From NCBI RefSeq assembly GCF_014529535.1, contig NW_023503509.1, forward strand, positions 1,302,001 to 1,366,000: DNA of 64,000 nucleotides, given 5' to 3'. Within the stretch, counting starts at the first letter, position 1; every line of letters begins with the position of its first letter. Under the pieces are notes generated by a model that saw only the letters and a program-made list of their open reading frames with translations, ran no database searches and was not told the DNA's origin. Of this stretch, positions 26,501-36,639 are shown in pieces. The position numbers were made by a program, and so were the translations under genes. This stretch comes from Bradysia coprophila (taxonomy: Eukaryota; Arthropoda; Insecta; Diptera; Sciaridae).

Positions 26501-27269
26501 AACCAGGTGTCGCTCGAGACTGTGTGAGGCCTGTTTTGAGGTCTACTGGCAAAGACCTTTCAAACCATATTTACCCGTATATATATATCCATCCCAGACG
26601 AAATAGGTCCGATCTTGATAGATGAATTTTCAAAAGAATCCCTCTAAACTATCCATGCCTCTTACGAGCAATATGGATAGTACAGTACATAGTACGCTGA
26701 AACTATAGGCTACACTAATTTGGCCGTATTTTATTGAATTTTAGATCTTAAGAGGCATCGATGCTTTGTGAAAAGCATACATTAGGGCGATTTTTTAATA
26801 CTGGATTTTAGTTTACCTTTGATGATATCTTTCCGTCAGAATCCCTTTTGAAAAATGTACGACCGCAATTCCGACCACGAATGTGGTAGCTTTCAACAGA
26901 AAATACATTTGATTGTAGCAGTTTGACCGGCTCTGAGAAACGTGAGCAGTTTATGAAAATTTCGTTAAAATGCTCACTTTTCTCACAGCTGGTCAAACGA
27001 CTATACAACCAAATGTATTTTCTGTTGAAAGCTACCACATTCGTGGTCGGAATTGCGGGCGTACATTTTTGAAATAGAATTCTGATGGAAAGATATCATT
27101 GAAAATGAAATATGAGGCACACAAATGTAGGCTACAATTTTAGCTAAGTATCGGTGCCTCTTAATCTGATTTACTTTGAATTATTTTTTAATATTTTTTT
27201 TTCTTCTTTTCCTATTTTTGTGCAGGCTACCAAGGTTTGACGAAATCAACGAATGCTTGGATGAATTAA
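23593..27269 (+). CDS. Stat92E: STAT transcription factor (Stat92E-type)
   Basis: STAT is the nuclear effector of JAK/STAT signalling: it is tyrosine-phosphorylated, dimerises through SH2 and binds DNA. Coding exons: 23593-24494, 24572-24648, 24715-24841, 25025-25142, 25206-25425, 25507-25773, 25848-26030, 26095-26241, 27226-27269. Every junction keeps phase; total 694 aa. Order: N-terminal interaction domain (MSLWNSLIQHSGF...), coiled-coil domain (~130-300), DNA-binding region (FSATVRLL, NMQLKNIKRAEK), linker (ITWQNAF, CEKAF), SH2 with GTFLLRFAD (Arg about 564), then GYVKS with the likely phosphotyrosine at about Y639. The transactivation tail is short (~55 aa). The start was chosen at MSLWN, the family start, 18 nt after the acceptor; an upstream in-frame ATG at 23563 lies in the intron. 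Intron 2 is GC-AG. The 984-nt last intron holds a foldback element. AATAAA at 27294 follows the stop. Confidence 0.95.
24649..24714 (+). other. GC-AG intron in STAT
   Basis: The donor reads CAG|GCAAGT, the standard GC-type donor context, and the acceptor TTTTAG. Splicing here joins SILS to ESMCQARQQ, followed by SGEIINN, which matches the STAT family. The nearest usable GT does not keep this conserved join. GC-AG introns are a minority class and often have weak or regulated use. Confidence 0.85.
26811..27110. mobile_element. Foldback element in last STAT intron, family copy 1
   Basis: Roughly 148-bp arms mirror about 26959: GATGATATCTTTCC at the left and GGAAAGATATCATT at the right, with matching blocks GTGGTAGCTTTCAACAGAAA and its inverse inside. 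The centre is GTGAGCAGTTTATG...TGCTCAC. A second copy is at 28189-28654 in the neighbouring gene. No coding capacity. Confidence 0.8.
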
Positions 27270-27836
27270 TGCTTGGTTGAACGAGCTCATTCTAATAAAT
27301 GAAGTTATGTTTTCGGTTCTGTTGACAATATCAAAGAAGAAAAAAAAAATGAAAAGCCACACTCGCTCAGAACTAAGTTTTCTTTTTAGATTCGCAAAAA
27401 CTTGAAAACCATGCAGATAACTAACAAATATGTTAGTGGAAAAGGTGTTTACCAGAATTCCTTGTAAAGAATTTTTCAGTTTATTATTAAAAAAGAAATG
27501 GGTTATCAAGTAGACAATTTTTTTAGTGTCGAATCCCATGTCAATCCCGAGACAAAATCCCACTTATTGGACTTTGATAAACATTAATTAATTGGAGAAT
27601 TGAATAAAGAAATTGTTTGTTTCGTTAAACCAAATTGAGATGCATTTTTAAACACAATATTTGACAAATATCGAACATAACTAGCAATCAAGAAATTGGT
27701 TGTGTTGCCTGGAATAATAATTTAAATTTGATGAAAATTGGTTTTGATTGATTTGAGTGAGTTCATACCGTTGAAGGATGTGTTGATTTAGGAAATCCAT
27801 AGCTGACAAAGACGTATAGGAGATAAATGTTTGTTA
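27270..27836. other. Spacer between convergent STAT and GYYYP genes
   Basis: Both neighbouring genes end into this 567-bp stretch. AATAAA on the plus strand at 27294-27299 fits STAT. A TTTATT at about 27480 (AATAAA on the minus strand) is a possible, rather distant, signal for the minus-strand gene. No gene was seen. Confidence 0.5.
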
Positions 27837-30800
27837 TTAACCAACACAGGAAAGCAAACACTTTTGATTTATACCGGCTCCTTCCTCTGGACGTGCTAAA
27901 AAATAAAGAAGTATAAAAACACATTCCAAATATAAAGTTGAATGACGTGAAAGTTATGTTCAGAATTGTTATTAACGCCACAACTTTTTGGTCGACATGT
28001 AGCTTGTATTCTTCTTGACTCTAAAAGTTAAGTTGCCCTACAACTTACTTGGAAAACCTTGTGATCCTTGTGACCCAGGGAATTCCAACGATGGACCCGG
28101 AGATAGAGCTGAAAACCATTGGGATTTTTCTTTACAAAACACTCAAAGTTATTAATTACAACAACAAAATAATAAGACTGTGTTTTAGTTTACTTTTGAT
28201 GATATCTTTCTACCAGAATCCTTTTTCAAAAATTTAGGACCGCAATAACGACCACAAATGTGTTAGCTTTCAACAGAAAATAGATTTGGTTGTAGCAGTT
28301 TGACAAGCCCTGAGAAAATTGAGCGTAGTTTATGAAAATTTCGTTAAACTGCTCACTTTTCCCAGACCCGGTCAAACGACTGCAACCAATAGTATTTTAC
28401 ATGACTAGGGATAAAAAGATGAAAAGTATAGTTCCGAGGCGAAGCCGAGGTCAATAAAGACACGAAAACGATACTTTTCATCTTTTATCCCGAGTTATAT
28501 AATGGATTTTCCATGCTGAGGGCGTCGTAAGACTTGCTTCAAATATGAAAAGTATGGTTTTCGACACGTGTCTAAAGCTAATACATTTGTGGTCATTATT
28601 GCGGTCGTACATTTTTCAAAAAGGATTCTGATGAAAAGATATCATCAAAAATGAAACACGATACACACAAATGTAGGCCTCTTAACTTAAGTTTTTACTT
28701 TTTGTGAGCTTTGTTTGTTTTTACCCGTTTTATTTGTTCCACTTGTTATTTCTTCGATTTTTTTCGAAATTCTTTTACATGAATTTCAAGAAAATCGTTA
28801 TTAAATTCGAGAAACTTCGTTGTATCTCTTTTCATTTTTCTTTCCAAAAGTACGAATGCAACAACTCTCTCTCTCTCTCTCTCTTTGTTTCTTCGCATGG
28901 AAAATGATTTGAAACGAACAAAACTGCAGAACCATAAGCACGTATTATGTCACTATGACAAAAAGGTGTATTTTTGACCCAGATGGTGGAAACGTCGTAG
29001 TATGTAGCGGTGAAAAGAATAAATGAAACTAACCTGGTCGTTCACAGTGAGGATATTGTCCGAATAATCCAGGTGGACATTCAGGTGGAGGTGCTGTCAT
29101 AATTAAACAAATGAATCAATGAACCTACGAGCAAATATTTTATCGAATTTAAAATTTAACAACCAACGCACTTCAAGCATGAGTAGTGCTCTAAATAGGG
29201 TACTGAAACTTAACAATGTGTCACAAAACACTGTAAAAAACCATTTCATACAAAATAGTGTTCTATTTGGTAGTTGAAGATTATGATCACTTTTGCTTGA
29301 AGTGCGTTGATTAAATCCAAAATTTAATAACTTACGTGGAGGTATTCGTTGACAATTTGGATATTGGCCGAAAGTATCGGATGGACATTTTAGTGTAGAA
29401 GACAGATATTCTCGAACTATAAAAGATAATTTTTATAACGAAATTTTATGGTGCGTTCCTTAAAAAAAACTCTGGTATACGACCCGCAATGGTGCATTTT
29501 AACAAAAAAAAAAAGAAGAAAAATATCGAATATAGAATGCGATTAGCATAAATGACGAAATATTTTTGGTTTAAATAAATGACTCTAAGTATTATAAGAG
29601 CTAAGTTTTTGTGGATCTTTAAACAAAGCAATAAATCACAGTCGTGGACATTTGAATATTTCGTGTCTTGAAACTGATGAAGATTTTAGTTGCTTTATTT
29701 ATTCTTAGATTTAAATCAAGTTGTGTGAATTCAATTACGACATCCACTGAGAAGTGAAAAAGTAACAACTTACGACAGTTTGGATTCTGATAGAAACTTT
29801 CTGGTGAGCATTCAACTGACGGAGGAATATAATTCTTCTCGGGTTCAGGTAGTCGTATAGGTGGTTTTGGATAGTAATAGCCACCTTGTGACTGTGACAC
29901 ATCGGCGCTCACTGACGGTGGAATATAATTCTTATCTGGTTGAGGTAGTCTCACAGTTGGTTCTGGATAGTAATAGCCACCTTGTGACTGTGAATTATCG
30001 GTACTCACTGACGGAGGAATATAATTATTATCGGGCTCAGGTAGTGTTACAGTTGGTTCTGGATAGTAATAGCCACCTTGTGACTGTGACACATCGGCGC
30101 TCCCTGACGGTGGAATATAATTCTTATCTGGTTCAGGTAGTCTCACAGTTGGTTCTGGATAGTAATAGCCACCTTGTGACTGTGAAACATCGGTACTCAC
30201 TGACGGAGGAATATAATTCTCATCTGGTTCAGGTAGTCCTATTGTTGGTACTGGATAGTCATATCCACCTTGCACCTGTGAGACATTGGTTCTTACTAAC
30301 TGAGGAATATAATTCTTATCGGGTTGAGGTAGTCTTACAGTCGGCTCTGGATAGTAATAGCCACCTGGTGACTGTAAAATATCGGTACTCACTGACGGAG
30401 GAATATAATTCTTATCGGGGTCAGGTAGTCTTACAGTTGGTACTAGATAGTAATAGCCATCTTGTAAATGTGACACATCGGCGCTCACTGACGGTGGAAT
30501 ATAATTCTTATCTGGTTCAGGTAGTCTCACAGTTGGTTCTGGATAGTAATAGCCACCTTGTGACTGTGAAACATCGGTACTCACTGACGGAGGAATATAA
30601 TTCTCATCTGGTTCAGGTAGTCCTATTGTTGGTACTGGATAGTCATATCCACCTTGCACCTGTGAGACATTGGTTCTTACTAACTGAGGAATATAATTCT
30701 TATCGGGTTGAGGTAGTCTTACAGTCGGCTCTGGATAGTAATAGCCACCTGGTGACTGTAAAATATCGGTACTCACTGACGGAGGAATATAATTCTTATC

Positions 30801-31793
30801 GGGGTCAGGTAGTCTTACAGTTGGTACTGGATAGTAATAGCCATCTTGTAAATGTGACACATCGGCGCTCACTGACGGTGGAATATAATTCTTATCTGGT
30901 TCAGGTAGTCTCACAGTTGGTTCTGGATAGTAATAGCCACCTTGTGACTGTGAAACATCGGTACTCACTGACGGAGGAATATAATTATTATTTGGTTCAG
31001 GTAGTCCTATTGTTGGTACTGGATAGTCATATCCACCTTGCACCTGTGAGACATCGGTTCTTACTAACTGAGGAATATAATTCTTATCGGGTTGAGGTAG
31101 TCGGCTCTGGATAGTAATAGCCACCTTGTGACTGTAAAATATCGGTACTCACTGACGGAGGATAATTCTTATCGGGGTCAGGTAGTCTTACAATTGGTAC
31201 TGGATAGTAATAGCCATCTTGTAAATGTGGCACATCGGCGCTTACAGCTCCCATTGCCAAAAAGCAGAGAATAAACGTTCTCTGAAAAGGATGCATATAA
31301 TGGTAATCGTTTGGATAAAGCTTCATCTCGAACGTGGGACACTTGGTCAAATATTAAATTAAATAAAGCTTTGAAGCTTGTAAAAAATACTTGTTACTAC
31401 AAAACCTCAATTCGTTAAAAAAAAATGATCGGTATAGGTACGTCCACTTATGAGGTTTTTTTACTACAAAATTATGTTAAAAGAACTTGAAGTGTTCAAA
31501 TGATTTCCAATCGCACATTTCTATTGTAATTTAGAGACACTTGACACCACTTGTACTACAAATCTTGTAGTCATCATGTCAAATTTAGATCATCAAGAAC
31601 ACCTGCAAGACCTCTGACCTATGTTTCACATGGACACGATAATAACAAAAGTTTATATTCTGGTCACTTTTAATCTCGATTTAAAATCCCATCCATCAAC
31701 AATCACAATTTTTCACATTTTTTTTCAACATTTATTGGCGTAGATATTTTGATAGAAATCGTTTCGTTATTCTTTCTGTTTGTTGCTTACCAT
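27837..31793 (-). CDS. Secreted GYYYP-repeat protein with Cys/Pro tail; frame broken by 8-bp deletion
   Basis: Function unknown; it looks like an extracellular structural protein. Exons read on the minus strand: 31793-31791 (ATG only), 31281-29774, 29416-29336, 29093-29034, 28108-28049, 27895-27837. The first splice gives MRTFILCFLAMGAVSA, a clear signal peptide. Exon 2 encodes about fifteen 32-residue repeats of the type GGYYYPEPTVRLPEPDKNYI. Later exons add CPSDTFGQYPNC and CPPGLFGQYPHC modules and end KCLLSCVG. All later junctions share phase 1. Near 31101, relative to sister repeats, the sequence TTACAGTC or an equivalent 8 bp is missing, so the signal-peptide frame stops at about 31084 while the remaining ~440 codons stay open in the shifted frame. 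This may be a recent null allele or a tandem-repeat assembly error. With the 8 bp the gene would have about 592 codons. Confidence 0.8.
28189..28654. mobile_element. Foldback element, family copy 2, carrying a nested insertion
   Basis: Same family as 26811-27110 (GATGATATCTTTCTACCAG at the left, AAAAGATATCATC at the right). It lies in the intron between the third-last and second-last coding exons of the GYYYP gene. The right arm is interrupted at about 28399-28572 by a different palindromic element. Compared with copy 1, the host sequence resumes at AAAGCTAA. Confidence 0.75.
28399..28572. mobile_element. Nested palindromic element with GGCGAAGCC turn
   Basis: Arms GGGATAAAAAGATGAAAAG (from 28409) and CTTTTCATCTTTTATCCC (to about 28491) flank a turn reading CCGAGGCGAAGCCGAGG. 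The insertion into the foldback element is clear from comparison with the intact copy at 26811. About 80 further inserted bases follow the right arm. Confidence 0.65.
28866..28886 (+). repeat. (CT)n microsatellite
   Basis: A run of about ten CT dinucleotides in an intron of the minus-strand GYYYP gene. Confidence 0.9.
29165..29308 (-). mobile_element. MITE with AACGCACTTCAAGC termini, copy 2
   Basis: The 144-bp element has AACGCACTTCAAGC at one end and GCTTGAAGTGCGTT at the other: perfect 14-bp terminal inverted repeats. It is inverted relative to the Pcf11-intron copy at 5362-5508 and sits in an intron of the GYYYP gene. Better-preserved ends suggest it is the younger copy. Confidence 0.8.
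29811..31250 (-). repeat. 96-bp coding tandem repeat with 384-bp higher-order period
   Basis: The array in exon 2 of the GYYYP gene has a 96-nt (32-codon) monomer. A distinctive junction, TGTGAAACATCGGTACTCAC, recurs at 30181, 30565 and 30949, exactly 384 nt apart, so blocks of four monomers were duplicated as units. Because 96 is divisible by three, all reading frames repeat, which produces long false antisense frames. Confidence 0.9.
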
Positions 31794-31849
31794 ATTTCTT
31801 GAATACCCAAATATTGGCTCTAACAAATTCTAACAAATGTTTGTTTGAA

Positions 31850-31889
31850 CGAGTGATGTTCACAAATGGTCGTCGACTGTATTTAAAAG
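31850..31889 (-). promoter_or_regulatory. Core promoter of the GYYYP gene: TATA box and initiator
   Basis: On the minus strand a TTTTAAATA box (plus 31880-31888) lies 26-34 bases before an arthropod-like initiator CATCACTC (A at about 31854). The predicted leader is about 60 nt, ending in the ATG-only exon at 31793-31791. Spacing is canonical. Confidence 0.6.
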
Positions 31890-32049
31890 AATCGATTCAG
31901 CTGTGGAAAAAAAATGGAGGTGGATTCGAAGAGAAATTCTCTATAAGGCCTTGCAAGCAATAAAAATTCACAAGTAATATAGATTCACCATCAATAACAT
32001 CACCAATTTTTGGTATTTCGAATTCGAATTGCAAACATGTTTCTTCTAA

Positions 32050-32059
32050 TGTCTCAATG

Positions 32060-32094
<35 letters not shown>

Positions 32095-32545
32095 ATTTAT
32101 CTAAAGACCAAATAACAGGCCAAAGCCCAAAAACAATTCAGTCTGAATACAAAAAACAAACAATTATTTAAGATTTACAATCATTGATTAAGAAAAAAAA
32201 ACAAAAAGCAAAACAAAAAGATAAAATCAATAAATACAAAAAGACACTGAGAAAAAGTAAAAACTAGGCCATAGACCAATCAAACAATCAAGATCACCAA
32301 GCAAAATAATCCTTCACTGATCTAGCAAATGCCACTGATGAATTGTTGATTATGTCGAGATCACTGAAGAACGTTTCATGGTTCCATTGAATCCTATGAA
32401 ACGGTGAATTTGACTGATAGTTGGTGACCATCCTTGGAAGATAAAATACATCTGTTTGTCTCGTGGCCCTGGTTGGATGCCGAAATGAAAGACGCTGAAA
32501 AAGCACAGAATCATCCCAATTATGAACTAACGTATGTTTTACCAT
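32050..32545 (-). mobile_element. 5'-truncated LINE-like retrotransposon remnant
   Basis: An open frame of 83 codons on the minus strand (32545 to 32294) contains RLSFRHPTRATRQTDVFYLP and FHRIQWNHETFF, resembling the extreme C terminus of arthropod LINE reverse-transcriptase proteins. About 190 nt beyond its stop, in the same direction, is an AAATA-rich simple tail (plus 32058-32101), as at LINE 3' ends. There is no catalytic reverse-transcriptase motif, so the copy is dead. Family assignment is by general resemblance only. Confidence 0.45.
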
Positions 32546-32639
32546 ATGCCAGTAAATCTCTGAACAGTTAAGAGTGTGTGCTCTTACGGTTGTGTTTTTC
32601 CCTTGGTTTTTCCTCTACTGTTCATATTTTTACTTCGCT

Positions 32640-32675
32640 CTGGTGGTCGAGTGGTAAGGCGGTCAGTTATAACAA
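32640..32675 (+). repeat. tRNA-like fragment (A-box), possible SINE head
   Basis: TGGTGGTCGAGTGGTAAGGC closely resembles the D-arm/A-box region of tRNA-Ser/Leu (TGGCCGAGTGGTTAAGGCG). No matching anticodon arm, T arm or acceptor stem follows, so it is not a functional tRNA gene. Confidence 0.45.
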
Positions 32676-32699
32676 ACTTAATAAACTCTTACCAAAAGA

Positions 32700-33524
32700 C
32701 AAAATTATTCAGAGAAGATGATTTAACCATCCACTAATCGCGTTCACCTAATACCAGCACTTATCAGCTACTTGTATATTACATCCATGCCGTGGCTCAA
32801 TTTTTTTTTTACGAAAAACTTTATAGCCTGACCCGAAGGAGAGGGCAGTATTCTCACTCGTCAAAACAGAAACTTAAACCACGTGCGTACTGTGCTTTAC
32901 GTGATTATGCATTGCACGTGTATGTTTCATAAAGCGAAGCGCCCTCTACAAATTTTCTGCCGACGCAACGCGCTAAATTGGAAAATCAGAGCAATTGAAT
33001 GCATATTGCTTCTGCTCCAGGAAAATTGAAGTTGCTACATCATCTCCTTTCATAACAGATGTCTCTTTAAACGTAACAATTCTAAGATAAACACAAGAAA
33101 GTATTTGATTATTGCCCGAATGAGCTTAAATCTTTAAGAATGTTGTAGGCAATCCAAAACAGGAAAAATTGGAAAATCGTCAGTGTTATTCTATTCTGTT
33201 GAAAGTCATTGTCAGAGCGGAGATTATTTTATATTTCACACACAACACTAGAAAAATTGTGATTAAGTAATGCTTATCAGACCAATGACGTAAAGAAGCC
33301 TTGAAAAAATGTATCAATTGACGCTTACGACTGTAAACTTATGGTAATCGAACTTTCTGAATCGAAATAACTGAGTTGTTGTTCAGAAATCGAAGTGCAT
33401 TTTGTTGAGTGTTGTTGAAAGACCGAAGTGTGAACGATTAGTCTACTATAGCTTCGTTACGAGTTTGTTACATTGCATTATTTTCAATCGAAAACTGTTT
33501 CCATAAAACACATAATTGAAGAAA
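32700..33524. other. Spacer upstream of the first dehydrogenase gene
   Basis: No gene was seen. It should include the promoter and 5' leader of the gene that starts at 33525, but I could not pick a TATA box or initiator with confidence. Confidence 0.4.
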
Positions 33525-34824
33525 ATGGCCTTAAAATGGGGTATCGCTTCAGCAGGCAAAATTGCCCACGATTTTGTGAATGCATTAGGAACCCTCAGTG
33601 AAGACGAGCATCAAGTTGTTGCAGTTGGTGCCCGAGATTTGAATCGTTCCAAAGAATTCGCTCAGCGATTCGGCATTCCAAAAGCTTACGGCAGCTATGT
33701 TGAATTGGCCAAAGATCCGAATGTTGAAGTGGTGCACATCGGAATGTATAATATTCATCATATGGAAGTGGCACTGTTAATGCTGGAACATGGAAAGCAT
33801 GTCTTAGTGGAAAAACCGATGGGTATGAATGGAAAACAAGTCCAGAAAATATTCTCATATGCCAAGCAAAAGAATCTGTTTGCCATGGAAGGTATTTGGT
33901 CGCGATCATTCCCATGCTATGAATATATTCGCAAGCAAATCGACGGTGGAAAACTTGGTGACATTGTTTCCGTTCAAGTTGATTTTGGCGCTGAGGGATT
34001 GAAGAATGAGGAACGATTCATGTATGTGCAATGCTTTGATATAGTCTGGAAAATTGTGATTTTTAGTCTTTACACTTTATTCGGTTCATAGAAAAAAGAG
34101 CCTAGGCGGTGGATCTGTTTTAGAAGTTGGAGTTTATCCAATTCAATTCGCTCAATTCATTTTCCGAAGTGAACCAAAATCGATTAAAGCCAACGGAACT
34201 TTAAATGCTGACGGTATCGATCTTGATATGTATGCTGAACTGAGCTATGGAGGAAACAAAGTGGCCAAAATCTCAGCAACTGGTATAGCTTCACCAATCA
34301 ACACTGCCACAATCATTGGAACGAAGGGCACTATGACGGTAATAGTTTTGGTTTGCTTTAGAGGAGTTTGAAGGTGGAGGTTGATCCTTAAGGCTTTGTT
34401 ATAATCCCACTACTACTCTCATATTTTACATGTTGGCGGAATTAAAGTTTCTACAAAAAAAAAACTTTCAAGGTGGACGGACAGTACTTCCGCTAACATG
34501 TAACATATTGTATCACGATCTCGGCTAGATGGACGTCAATCCTTAAAATGTCTTTCTTTTTCACAGATTCCTTCATTTTGGTGTCCAACATCCCTAATTG
34601 ATGTTGACGGCAGTGAAAAGACTTGGCCATTACCGAAAGCAAAGCTAGAATTTAATTTCACTAACAGCGCTGGATTGCGATTCGAAGCCGATGAAGTTCG
34701 AAAATGCATCCGAGCTGGAAAAATGGAAAGTGATAAGGTTAGCCATAACGAGAGTCTTATCATTGCTCGCATTGAAGACGAAATTCGTAAACAGATTGGT
34801 GTGAAATATTCTCAGGATGATTAG
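33525..34824 (+). CDS. Trans-1,2-dihydrodiol dehydrogenase-like oxidoreductase, copy A
   Basis: Gfo/Idh/MocA family, closest to dimeric dihydrodiol dehydrogenase (as Drosophila CG3609/CG3597), a cytosolic NADP(H)-dependent carbonyl/diol oxidoreductase. Exons 33525-34021, 34092-34338, 34567-34824; phases agree; 333 aa. The N-terminal Rossmann fold has WGIASAGKIA, then VAVGARDLNRSKEFA, whose Arg fits NADP binding. EKPMG (96-100) carries the catalytic-type Lys. The C-terminal half begins LGGGSVLEVGVYPIQF. In the family this reads DxGxY; here the Asp is Glu. The ATG at 33525 gives the family start MALKWG. The second intron has a small hairpin. Paralogue at 37263. Confidence 0.9.
34422..34507. repeat. 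Small inverted repeat in the second intron of dehydrogenase A
   Basis: TTTACATGTTGGCGGAA and TTCCGCTAACATGTAA are inverted copies about 50 bp apart. It makes up much of the intron preceding the last exon. Confidence 0.55.
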
Positions 34825-35714
34825 AAAATGCATCGAAGGGCAATAACGAAATGATTTTGTAAAAAAATATAAATTTTCATCTGGAAAACTTAGCGGATAT
34901 GAATGGGCTGTTTCTTTTCTAGTTCCATCAAAGTACAGGAATGAATTAAAATTTCAATAAGCCAATGTGCCACAATCAGTCAGTGTACCTCATGCAGGTC
35001 CACGCGTTTGATTTACAATTGATTCACGTAACCTTGGGAGAGGTCACGAAACTTGTCATACGTGGGTGACACACCACTTTCTCTACTGAAACTTCACTAC
35101 GCCATACAAATTCACTTGTTAATGGTTTTAACTCTAGCGGTAAACAACTAGCAAAAAGCACACAGCATGACACTTCCACACAACTTCCAGCCCAATCTTT
35201 TTCCTATTATTATGGTTAGTCCTTTGCAACTATATAGATAAAATAAGGAGATATGCTCTATTTGATCAACAAATCGCCCATTTGATCAAATATGTGTTTC
35301 GTGTGGTATATTGAGCTTTACACCAATTTATAATGCATAGCTAAATATAGTGGTATGAAGCTGGCAGTTAATTCAACAAGCTTTCACCATTGATTTATGT
35401 CCTTTGAATGGAGCATATATGATATAAAGATGGACAGTTTTAAGATGTGTGTAGTTTCAAGAAACATGACTTTCGTAGACAACTAATTCTTTCGTAATTT
35501 GCATGCGAAACTTTACTTTTTTTTTGAGAACAATAAAAATCCCTTTGTTCTAAAAAGAGTTAAGTTTCTTTTGCCAATTACGGCAGAATTACATTACAGT
35601 GTAATGTACGGGTCTCTTTTATGTTGTTTAATGAAAGGCCCTAATGAAAATAAAATTCTCAAAGGTCTCATGGTCTCAATTCTATTGTCTTTTGCGAGGG
35701 GTGACTCACTTCTA

Positions 35715-36112
35715 GATTAAATGGATTAAATGGTATTAAATGGATTTAATGGATTAAATGGAATAAAAGTTGGATTAAATGGATAAAGTTCATTTTACCA
35801 AATACTGTAAAAGTCTTAAAAAATGGTTGATTTTGATCGAACCACGTACTACAACTCATAATACAATGTTAAAAAGCGAAAAAATCCACTTTTAGGAGTT
35901 TTTGGTGTAAAGTGGATTAAATGGATTAAATAAATTTAATACCATTTTTAACAAAAAAAAAATCTTATACCTCACGAGTACTTAAACGAGCTGGGGATCG
36001 TGCAAATCTATTTTTCGCAATTACTTTACAAATTTTTCAGGTGGGTAGCCTAATTATTTCGGTAAAACTAATTTTTTTTTTTTGGATTAAATGGATTTAA
36101 TGGATTAAATGG
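35715..36112 (+). repeat. Dispersed GGATTAAAT short tandem repeats
   Basis: Clusters of ATGGATTAA-type 9-10-bp units occur at about 35717-35790, 35912-35945 and 36083-36112, separated by ordinary sequence. Both GGATTAAAT and its near-mirror GGATTTAAT occur. There is no gene in this part of the spacer between the two dehydrogenases. Confidence 0.7.
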
Positions 36113-36125
36113 AGACTACGGCATC

Positions 36126-36340
36126 GGGGAATCTGGCACACGGTGCCAAAAAAACGCACTTTTAAACTACGTAAAAGGTGAACTCGAACACGCAAGATCA
36201 TTGCTGCAAATGCTTTTTAGCCATGTCATCGACTTAATGACTCCTTTTACAAAATTTTGGTATCGAAAAATCGTGTGCGAGTTCACCTTTTACGTAGTTG
36301 AAAAATGCGTTGTTTTAGCACCGTGTGCCAAATTACCCCA
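36126..36340. mobile_element. MITE with ~65-bp terminal inverted repeats
   Basis: The left end GGGGAATCTGGCACACGGTG and the right end, in inverse, GGGGTAATTTGGCACACGGTG continue as matching arms through ACTACGTAAAAGGTGAACTC. Element size about 215 bp; no open frame of note. Confidence 0.75.
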
Positions 36341-36441
36341 CGCCGAGACCTTTCGAACCTTTGAGTACTTTATTGTCACCAGGGGGGTCTAAAAAAATAG
36401 AATCATAAGCAGTGAAACTAGTATATTAATGATGTAGCCGC

Positions 36442-36636
36442 TTACGTAACGCTTTTTCAGTGCTGTCATCAAAATTAAATCTTAAATAACTAGAGCAATA
36501 GATACCGTCAAAGTTAAAATTATGTTCTAGTCCCCTATTTAGGGGAGTAGAATACAGTATTAACTATGTAGTGAGTGCATTTCTCGAGTTATTTAAGATT
36601 TAATTTTGATGACAGCACTGAAAAAACGTCACGTAA
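36442..36636. mobile_element. MITE with ~49-bp terminal inverted repeats
   Basis: TTACGTAAC...TTTTTCAGTGCTGTCATCA and a long TTAAATCTTAAATAACT block occur as inverted copies at the two ends. The centre has a CCCCTATTTAGGGG hairpin. It lies 100 bp after another MITE. Confidence 0.8.
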
Positions 36637-36639
36637 TTT

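Noticed and set aside
29861..31114. Long plus-strand open frame (417 codons) opposite the GYYYP gene
   Set aside because: It is a shadow of the 96-bp tandem repeat: the period is divisible by three, so any frame lacking a stop in one unit stays open. The minus strand has a signal peptide, promoter and consistent splice phases; this strand has none.
32640..32675. Functional tRNA-Ser/Leu gene
   Set aside because: Only the A-box/D-arm portion matches. There is no acceptor stem, anticodon arm or T arm at the right spacing.
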